A stretch of DNA of 64,000 bases from Halobacillus andaensis (lineage in GTDB: Bacteria > Bacillota > Bacilli > Bacillales > Halobacillaceae): positions 124,001 to 188,000 of the forward strand of contig NZ_BMEL01000004.1 of NCBI RefSeq assembly GCF_014636475.1, written 5' to 3'. Positions 58,926 to 64,000 of the stretch are shown one piece after another. The notes under the pieces were generated by a model. That model did no database searches. It worked only from the letters and a program-made list of their open reading frames with translations, and was not told the DNA's origin. The position numbers and the translations under genes are program-made. How positions within the stretch are numbered: position 1 is the stretch's first letter; each line of letters begins with the position of its first letter.

Positions 58926-59564
58926 ATGAATGATGTGATCCATCAAATAAATGTAGAAAAGGTAGTAGCCATCATCAGGTTAGACAGTAACTTACATATA
59001 GAAGACATCGTCAGAAGCTTATATGAAGGTGGAATAAGAGCGGTTGAAGTTACACTTAATACACCAGGTGCCTTAGACAGCATTAAACAGCTGAAGGGGA
59101 GCTTTAGCGACATGGTTATTGGAGCAGGCACAGTATTGGACGCACCGAGTGCGTATTCAGCGATCTTAGCCGGCGCTGATTTTTTATTAGCTCCGACCTT
59201 ACAAAAAGAAACGATCCTAATGGGAAGTCGCCATGGTGTGCCTGTTATTCCAGGGGTTATGACACCGACAGAAGCATTGAAGGCTTATGAATACGGTGCA
59301 CAAACTGTAAAGGTCTTCCCCGCTCGTTCTGTTGGAGTAAATTTTGCAAAGGATGTAAAAGGGCCGATGCCGTTTCTAAATGTAATGGCTGTGGGCGGTG
59401 TATCACTAGAAAATGCCGTGGAGTATTTTGAAAAAGGTTGGAATTCGATAGGAGTTGGAGGTTCCTTAATCAACCGTAAGTTGATCGATCAGAGAAATTT
59501 TGAAGAAATAACGGATAGAGCTAAGCAGTTTATTCAATTGAGAGATCAAAAGGTTTGTAAATAA
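58926..59564 (+). CDS. KDPG/KDPGal aldolase
   Basis: A 212-residue class I aldolase. The catalytic Glu is in AVEVTLNTPGAL (about residue 41) and the Schiff-base Lys in TVKVFPARSVG (about 129). It splits 2-keto-3-deoxy-6-phospho-galactonate (or -gluconate) into pyruvate and glyceraldehyde 3-phosphate. Beside DgoK and DgoD homologues the galactonate version (DgoA) is more likely than Eda. RBS AAGGAGGC. Confidence 0.88.
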   Translation: MNDVIHQINVEKVVAIIRLDSNLHIEDIVRSLYEGGIRAVEVTLNTPGALDSIKQLKGSFSDMVIGAGTVLDAPSAYSAILAGADFLLAPTLQKETILMGSRHGVPVIPGVMTPTEALKAYEYGAQTVKVFPARSVGVNFAKDVKGPMPFLNVMAVGGVSLENAVEYFEKGWNSIGVGGSLINRKLIDQRNFEEITDRAKQFIQLRDQKVCK

Positions 59565-59582
59565 TTGGAATGGGGTGAAAGT

Positions 59583-60602
59583 GTGATTATCGTGATTGAT
59601 TCAGGAACAACGAATTCACGCATTCGGCTTGTTGAACAAAACAGTGTGGACATCATAGATGCTTTAAAACTAGAGGTAGGCGTAAGGAATACAGCGATTG
59701 ATGGGCATAACGGTCAATTAAAGCAGGATTTAGCCAATGGAATCAAAAACATACTTGAACGGAATAAACTAACGAAAGACGATATTAACTACATCGTGGC
59801 TTCCGGAATGATTACGTCAAATTTGGGTCTATTTGAAGTTCCTCATATTGAATCTCCCGCACAGTTTGAAAAGTTCACAGAAGCGATTCAAATGGTGGAA
59901 GCGGAAGAATTTTTAAACATCCCTTGCTTCTATATCCCGGGCATGAAGAACAAGGTGGGAGACTCACTGGAGAAAGAATTAAGCGTGATTAATCAATACG
60001 ATGTGATGAGAGGGGAAGAGGTTGAAACGTATGGCTTACTCAATCAATTAAACCCTGATGGGAAAGGTGTAATGGTACTCCCGGGCTCTCATACAAAATA
60101 TGTTTTCATAGGAGAGAATCGTGAATTGTTGAACTGCCGCTCCACTTTAGGAGGAGAAATGTTGAAAGCGATTCGCGACCAAACGATTATTTCTGATTCG
60201 TTAGACGAAAAGCTAGTCGAAAAGATTGAGCCTCATTATCTCTTCAAAGGCTACGATGCCGCTCGAAAAGTCGGTGCGACACGCAGCTTATATCATGTTC
60301 GTCTGTTGCAGCTCTTCTCTGAATTAAATGATAATGAACGAGCAAATTATTATGCGGGAGCCATTCTTTCTAATGATATTCAAGCTTTAGAGCAAATGCT
60401 CGAAGATGAAGAAGTGGATTGGATGATCATTGGAGGTTCAGAGCCGTTAAGAAGCCTATTTTGTCACCTGCTAAGTCATGTTAAAGAGTCCGCAAATATG
60501 ATAGCGGCAACAGATGAACAAGTAGAGTTAGCTACAGTATTCGGAGCGACAGCCATGGCAGAAGCCTACTATTCAACTAATAAGGAGGGATCTTCAACAT
60601 GA
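59583..60602 (+). CDS. dgoK: 2-dehydro-3-deoxygalactonokinase
   Basis: A 339-residue kinase. The opening [17 protein letters not shown] is the ATP/phosphate loop of the DgoK family, and [18 protein letters not shown] is a second family block (about residue 160). It phosphorylates 2-keto-3-deoxygalactonate at C6. GTG 59583 with GGGGTG five bases upstream is chosen over in-frame TTG 59565. The end overlaps dgoD by 4 bp. Confidence 0.9.
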   Translation: MIIVIDSGTTNSRIRLVEQNSVDIIDALKLEVGVRNTAIDGHNGQLKQDLANGIKNILERNKLTKDDINYIVASGMITSNLGLFEVPHIESPAQFEKFTEAIQMVEAEEFLNIPCFYIPGMKNKVGDSLEKELSVINQYDVMRGEEVETYGLLNQLNPDGKGVMVLPGSHTKYVFIGENRELLNCRSTLGGEMLKAIRDQTIISDSLDEKLVEKIEPHYLFKGYDAARKVGATRSLYHVRLLQLFSELNDNERANYYAGAILSNDIQALEQMLEDEEVDWMIIGGSEPLRSLFCHLLSHVKESANMIAATDEQVELATVFGATAMAEAYYSTNKEGSST

Positions 60603-61747
60603 AAATCATAAGCTATGAACTCTTTCAAGTGCCGCCAAGATGGCTGTTTTTAAAAATTGAAACGAGTGAAGGACTGACGGGATGGGGTGAGCCTGTTATT
60701 GAAGGAAGGGCTCATACAGTAAAAGCAGCCGTTGAAGAACTAATGGAAAACTTAATTGGCAAAGACCCTCTTCGTATTGAAGACCATTGGAATATGATGT
60801 ACAGGGCAGGTTTCTATCGAGGCGGACCGATTCTCATGAGTGCGATTGCTGGAATTGACCAAGCGTTATGGGACATTAAAGGGAAATTTTACAACGCACC
60901 GATCTATCAATTATTAGGCGGAGCATGCCGTGACTCTATTAAAGTTTACTCCTGGATTGGTGGAGACCGGCCATCTGATGTCGGGAGTGCTGCTAAAGAA
61001 GCCGTTGAAACAGGTTTTTCTGCTGTTAAAATGAATGGAACGGAAGAGCTTCAGTACATCGACTCCTATAGTAAAATTGACCAAGCTGTAGAGCGCGTCG
61101 CCAGCGTGCGAGAAAGCGTCGGACATGATATAGGTATTGGCATCGACTTTCACGGAAGAGTTCATAAACCGATGGCTAAAATTTTAGCAAAAGAATTAGA
61201 AGCTTATCGCCCGATGTTTATTGAAGAACCTGTCTTATCCGAAAACAATGAAGCGTTAAGAGACATAGCTGCCCACACCTATATTCCGATTGCGACAGGG
61301 GAGCGTATGTATTCAAGGTGGGACTTTAAATCGTTGCTTTCTGAAGGATACATAGACATTATCCAGCCTGATCTATCACACGCAGGAGGAATTACAGAAA
61401 CAAAAAAAATTGCTTCCATGGCTGAAGCGTATGACGTAGCAGTTGCCCCTCACTGTCCGTTAGGTCCGATTGCACTGGCTTCTTGCTTACACGTGGATGC
61501 GACAGCTTATAACGCCTTTATTCAAGAGCAAAGCTTAGGTATTCACTATAATAAGGAAAACGACTTGCTCGATTATGTAAAAGATCGAAGCGTCTTTGAT
61601 TACAAAAATGGCTACGTTAAATTCCCTGAGGGACCAGGGCTTGGTATAGAGATTGATGAAGATTACGTAAGGAAGCGTGCAGAAGAAGGACATAATTGGC
61701 GAAACCCGGTTTGGAGACACAAAGATAATAGTATTGCCGAGTGGTAA
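60599..61747 (+). CDS. dgoD: D-galactonate dehydratase (enolase superfamily)
   Basis: A 382-residue enolase-superfamily dehydratase of the mandelate-racemase group. [13 protein letters not shown] is near residue 30, [11 protein letters not shown] gives the first metal ligand, followed by [11 protein letters not shown] and [13 protein letters not shown], and the His motif [11 protein letters not shown]. It removes water from D-galactonate to give 2-keto-3-deoxygalactonate, the first step of this pathway. Close relatives act on other aldonates, so substrate is supported mainly by the dgoK and aldolase neighbours. Confidence 0.9.
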   Translation: MKIISYELFQVPPRWLFLKIETSEGLTGWGEPVIEGRAHTVKAAVEELMENLIGKDPLRIEDHWNMMYRAGFYRGGPILMSAIAGIDQALWDIKGKFYNAPIYQLLGGACRDSIKVYSWIGGDRPSDVGSAAKEAVETGFSAVKMNGTEELQYIDSYSKIDQAVERVASVRESVGHDIGIGIDFHGRVHKPMAKILAKELEAYRPMFIEEPVLSENNEALRDIAAHTYIPIATGERMYSRWDFKSLLSEGYIDIIQPDLSHAGGITETKKIASMAEAYDVAVAPHCPLGPIALASCLHVDATAYNAFIQEQSLGIHYNKENDLLDYVKDRSVFDYKNGYVKFPEGPGLGIEIDEDYVRKRAEEGHNWRNPVWRHKDNSIAEW

Positions 61748-61754
61748 TAAAATG

Positions 61755-61785
61755 GAACCCTAGTTTTGGCTAGGGTTCTTTTTAT
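61755..61785 (+). terminator. Terminator of the galactonate operon
   Basis: GAACCCTAG (61755-61763) pairs with CTAGGGTTC (61770-61778), followed by TTTTTAT. Confidence 0.9.
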
Positions 61786-61895
61786 TTATAGTAAAGAGTT
61801 ATTAGAATATTTGCGAAATAAAAGGATGTATGTTTCGATTTAGGGAGGAGAAAAAGCCCCGCTGCCCACGCGGTACAACTAAACGGAGGTATACG

Positions 61896-63056
61896 ATGAC
61901 CGTACAATTACAAGCGAACAAATTAAATGAATTAGTGAACAAAGAACTAGACGGAGCCAATCGGAAAGAAGCCCTTAATCGAGCAGCATCACTACCCAGC
62001 CTCACGATTTCCGCATGGACGATTTCGGATCTTGAGCTCATAGGAATAGGGGGATTCAGCCCGCTGGAAGGTTTCATGAGACAAGCTGATTATGAGCGTG
62101 TTGTGAACGAACTGCGCTTAAGTGATGGTACAGTGTGGAGCATTCCCATTACGCTGCCGGTTACTGAAGAGCAGGCGGGAGAGATCACGGTCGGAGAAGA
62201 AATCGCCCTGACAGGAGAAGATGGAATCACGTACGGCACGATTCAAGTTGAAGAAAAGTATACATACGATAAACAACTAGAAGCTGAAAATGTATACGGA
62301 ACTTCAGAAGAAGCCCACCCTGGGGTGAAAAAAGTGTACGAAAAAGGGAACGTTTACCTTGGCGGTCCGATCACTCTACTAAATCGACCGGATCATGGAC
62401 AGTTCGAAGACTACTACTTAGATCCAGCGGAGACGCGTCAACTGTTCAAAGACCTCGGCTGGAAAACAATCGTAGGCTTTCAAACGCGAAATCCGGTTCA
62501 CCGTGCGCACGAACACATTCAAAAAACAGCGCTTGAAGCAGTAGATGGCCTTTTATTAAATCCATTAGTAGGGGAAACGAAGGCAGATGACATCCCAGCA
62601 GATGTACGAATGGAAAGCTACGAAACCATTCTAAAAAACTATTACGTCGAAGACCGCGTGCGTCTTGTCATCTATCCTGCTGCTATGCGTTACGCTGGTC
62701 CGCGCGAAGCGATTTTACATGCCATTGTCCGACGCAATTATGGCTGCACTCACTTTATTGTCGGTCGTGATCACGCAGGAGTAGGCGATTATTACGGAAC
62801 GTACGACGCTCAAGATCTCATCGCTGAATACGAAGATGAACTCGGTATCAACATTTTTAAATTCGAGCATGCTTTTTACTGTGAAGTCTGTGAAAACATG
62901 GCCTCCGCTAAAACATGCCCTCACGATAAAAAGCACCATGTTCACCTTAGTGGTACGAAGGTGCGGGAACTGCTGCGCAGCGGAGAACGTCCGCCAAAAG
63001 AATTCTCCCGTCCTGAAGTCGCAGACGTTCTTATTAAAGGAATGAAGCAAACGTAA
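61896..63056 (+). CDS. sat: Sulfate adenylyltransferase (ATP sulfurylase)
   Basis: A 386-residue ATP sulfurylase. The ATP/sulfate motif [13 protein letters not shown] (about residue 197), [19 protein letters not shown] (about 288) and the C-terminal [25 protein letters not shown] are characteristic. It converts sulfate and ATP to APS. ATG 61896 follows CGGAGGT; an in-frame start at 61830 adds a non-conserved leader. First gene of a sat-cysC-cysQ set; the CysC frame starts on the sat stop codon. Confidence 0.95.
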   Translation: MTVQLQANKLNELVNKELDGANRKEALNRAASLPSLTISAWTISDLELIGIGGFSPLEGFMRQADYERVVNELRLSDGTVWSIPITLPVTEEQAGEITVGEEIALTGEDGITYGTIQVEEKYTYDKQLEAENVYGTSEEAHPGVKKVYEKGNVYLGGPITLLNRPDHGQFEDYYLDPAETRQLFKDLGWKTIVGFQTRNPVHRAHEHIQKTALEAVDGLLLNPLVGETKADDIPADVRMESYETILKNYYVEDRVRLVIYPAAMRYAGPREAILHAIVRRNYGCTHFIVGRDHAGVGDYYGTYDAQDLIAEYEDELGINIFKFEHAFYCEVCENMASAKTCPHDKKHHVHLSGTKVRELLRSGERPPKEFSRPEVADVLIKGMKQT

Positions 63057-63646
63057 TGCATAACTTAACGTGGCACGCCTCCAAAGTGACAAAAGCAGAT
63101 CGTCAAAAACAGAAAAGCTAAAAAAGTCCGGTTCTCTGGTTTACCGGACTCTCCGGCTCAGGCAAATCAACACTATCTGTAGAGGTAGAAAGAGCACTCT
63201 ATGAACGAGGTGTTCACACCTATCGTCTCGACGGAGACAACGTCCGCCAAGGACTCAACAAAAACTTAGGCTTCATTCAAGAAGACCGCAAAGAGAACAT
63301 CCGACGCATCGGGGAAGTCGCCAAGCTTATGAACGATGCCGGTCTGCTCACACTAACCGCCTTTATCTCGCCATATCAAGAGGAGAGAGACGAAGCCCGA
63401 CGCCTTTTCGAAGAAGGTGAATTTATCGAAGTGCACGCAAAATGTTCACTAGAAGAAGCTGAAAAACGTGATCCCAAAGGCCTCTATAAAAAAGCACGAG
63501 CAGGCGAAATCAAAGGTTTCACTGGCATTGATGCACCTTATGAATCTCCAGCTGACGCTGAAATCGTGATTGAAACAGACGTTCTCTCGCTAGAACTGTC
63601 TGTAACTCACATCATTTCATATTTAAAAGATCATCAATATATTTAA
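63056..63646 (+). pseudogene. cysC: Adenylylsulfate kinase gene interrupted by an in-frame TAA
   Basis: From ATG 63056 the frame reads [21 protein letters not shown], the normal CysC N-terminus, then a TAA stop at 63119-63121. It continues in the same frame without any other defect: [14 protein letters not shown] (P-loop), [15 protein letters not shown], and [23 protein letters not shown] to the end at 63646. No ATG, GTG or TTG exists between the stop and the P-loop, so re-initiation could only give a truncated product (ATG 63329) without the ATP site. The stop replaces a residue in the variable linker before the P-loop. APS kinase would be lost unless the stop is read through or is a sequence error. 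Confidence 0.82.
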
Positions 63647-63671
63647 ATCGCCAGCGAGAGCTGGCGATTTT
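63647..63671 (+). terminator. Hairpin between cysC and cysQ
   Basis: ATCGCCAGC (63647-63655) and GCTGGCGAT (63660-63668) form a perfect 9-bp stem with a GAGA loop, followed by TTTCC. It overlaps the end of cysC and may be a partial terminator within the set. Confidence 0.65.
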
Positions 63672-63693
63672 CCTAATCCAAGGAGGAAGCACG

Positions 63694-64000
63694 ATGAAAC
63701 AGATTATACAAGCCGCTCTATCAGCCGGTAAAGAAATTATGAAAATCTACGAAACTGATTTTGACATTGAATACAAAGAAGATGAGTCACCGTTAACCAC
63801 AGCAGACCAGCGCTCAGACGAAATCATTAAGAATGCCCTGCGTACACATTATCCTAATATCCCGGTACTTAGCGAAGAAGGCAGCCATATCACATATGAA
63901 CAGCGAAAAGAGTGGAGACAATTTTGGCTCGTTGACCCTATTGATGGCACAAAAGAATTCATCAAAAAGAATGGCGAATTCACGGTGAATATCGCACGGA
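63694..64000 (+). CDS. cysQ: 3'(2'),5'-bisphosphate nucleotidase (N-terminal part, runs off the right edge)
   Basis: The first 102 residues of a CysQ/inositol-monophosphatase-fold protein. DESPLTTADQRSDEII, LSEEG (metal-binding Glu) and the hallmark WLVDPIDGTKEF are present. CysQ removes the 3'-phosphate of PAP formed from PAPS, which fits its place after sat and cysC. The start follows AAGGAGGAAGC. Confidence 0.92.
   Translation, partial: MKQIIQAALSAGKEIMKIYETDFDIEYKEDESPLTTADQRSDEIIKNALRTHYPNIPVLSEEGSHITYEQRKEWRQFWLVDPIDGTKEFIKKNGEFTVNIAR

Noticed and set aside
61786-61895. Possible SAM (S-box) or other riboswitch before sat
   Set aside because: The leader is only about 110 bases, with none of the S-box core motifs and just a short CCGC/GCGG stem; no known class could be assigned.

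Overview
The window looks like chromosomal DNA of an aerobic, low-to-moderate GC Bacillaceae. Halobacillus, Pontibacillus or a related moderate halophile is my best guess. This rests on strong AGGAGG ribosome-binding sites, frequent TTG/GTG starts, very acidic exported lipoproteins (BtuF-like, sugar-binding and DctP-like proteins with long D/E/S linkers), CcpA-type cre sites, and gene families typical of this group (YARHG, DUF819, DUF3892, DUF1861). I see no phage, insertion sequence, tRNA, rRNA or CRISPR array. The species call is inference.

Layout. 1-2.9 kb: end of a PHP-family histidinol phosphatase gene, a zinc-ribbon/YARHG membrane protein and a DUF819 membrane protein. 3.0-13.8 kb: a cobalamin riboswitch controlling one long B12 uptake and salvage operon (btuF, btuC, a btuD-cbiZ fusion, cbiB, cobD, cobU, cobQ, cobS, cobC, a short second cobU-like gene, a PduO-type adenosyltransferase and a PurM-like candidate alpha-ribazole kinase). 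13.9-16.1 kb: an M20D amidohydrolase, a 51-residue zinc-finger-like protein and an orphan exported protein. 16.4-23.2 kb: a surface-sugar cluster (rfbA, rfbB, glycosyltransferase, WecD-like acetyltransferase, SMR-like flippase, WecE-like aminotransferase, large polytopic membrane protein) that should make and use dTDP-Fuc4NAc. 23.5-29.8 kb: a catabolic operon with a DUF997 + sodium/solute symporter pair, an M20 hydrolase, a tartrate/D-malate dehydrogenase-like enzyme, an SDR and an aldehyde dehydrogenase.

29.9-37.6 kb holds a sigma-54 activator gene followed by a consensus -24/-12 promoter and an operon of acyl-CoA ligase, SDR, AtoE-type transporter, APH-type kinase and an ACAD10/11-like acyl-CoA dehydrogenase. 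This gene set parallels the levulinate/4-hydroxyacid (lva) pathway of pseudomonads and is, to my eye, the most interesting metabolic system here. 37.8-46.1 kb: a LacI regulator with near-identical operators and a beta-mannoside operon (GH130, DUF1861, sugar ABC importer without its ATPase, TIM-barrel epimerase, Gfo/Idh oxidoreductase). 46.2-52.1 kb: DUF3892, a CitA/DcuS-type two-component system and a TctCBA transporter with a perfect cre match. 52.2-52.6 kb: a VanZ gene that appears split. 52.9-61.7 kb: a TRAP transporter plus D-galactonate-type (De Ley-Doudoroff) catabolism with an HPr-like protein that has no histidine. 61.9-64.0 kb: sulfate activation (sat, a cysC interrupted by an in-frame TAA, start of cysQ).

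One signal cuts across all of these. Nine intergenic loci carry 24 copies of the 11-bp near-palindrome GTACCWGGTAC. Where copies are clustered they are spaced at 28 bp with great regularity, with 17-bp spacers of related but degenerate composition. I do not recognise this element as a named family.
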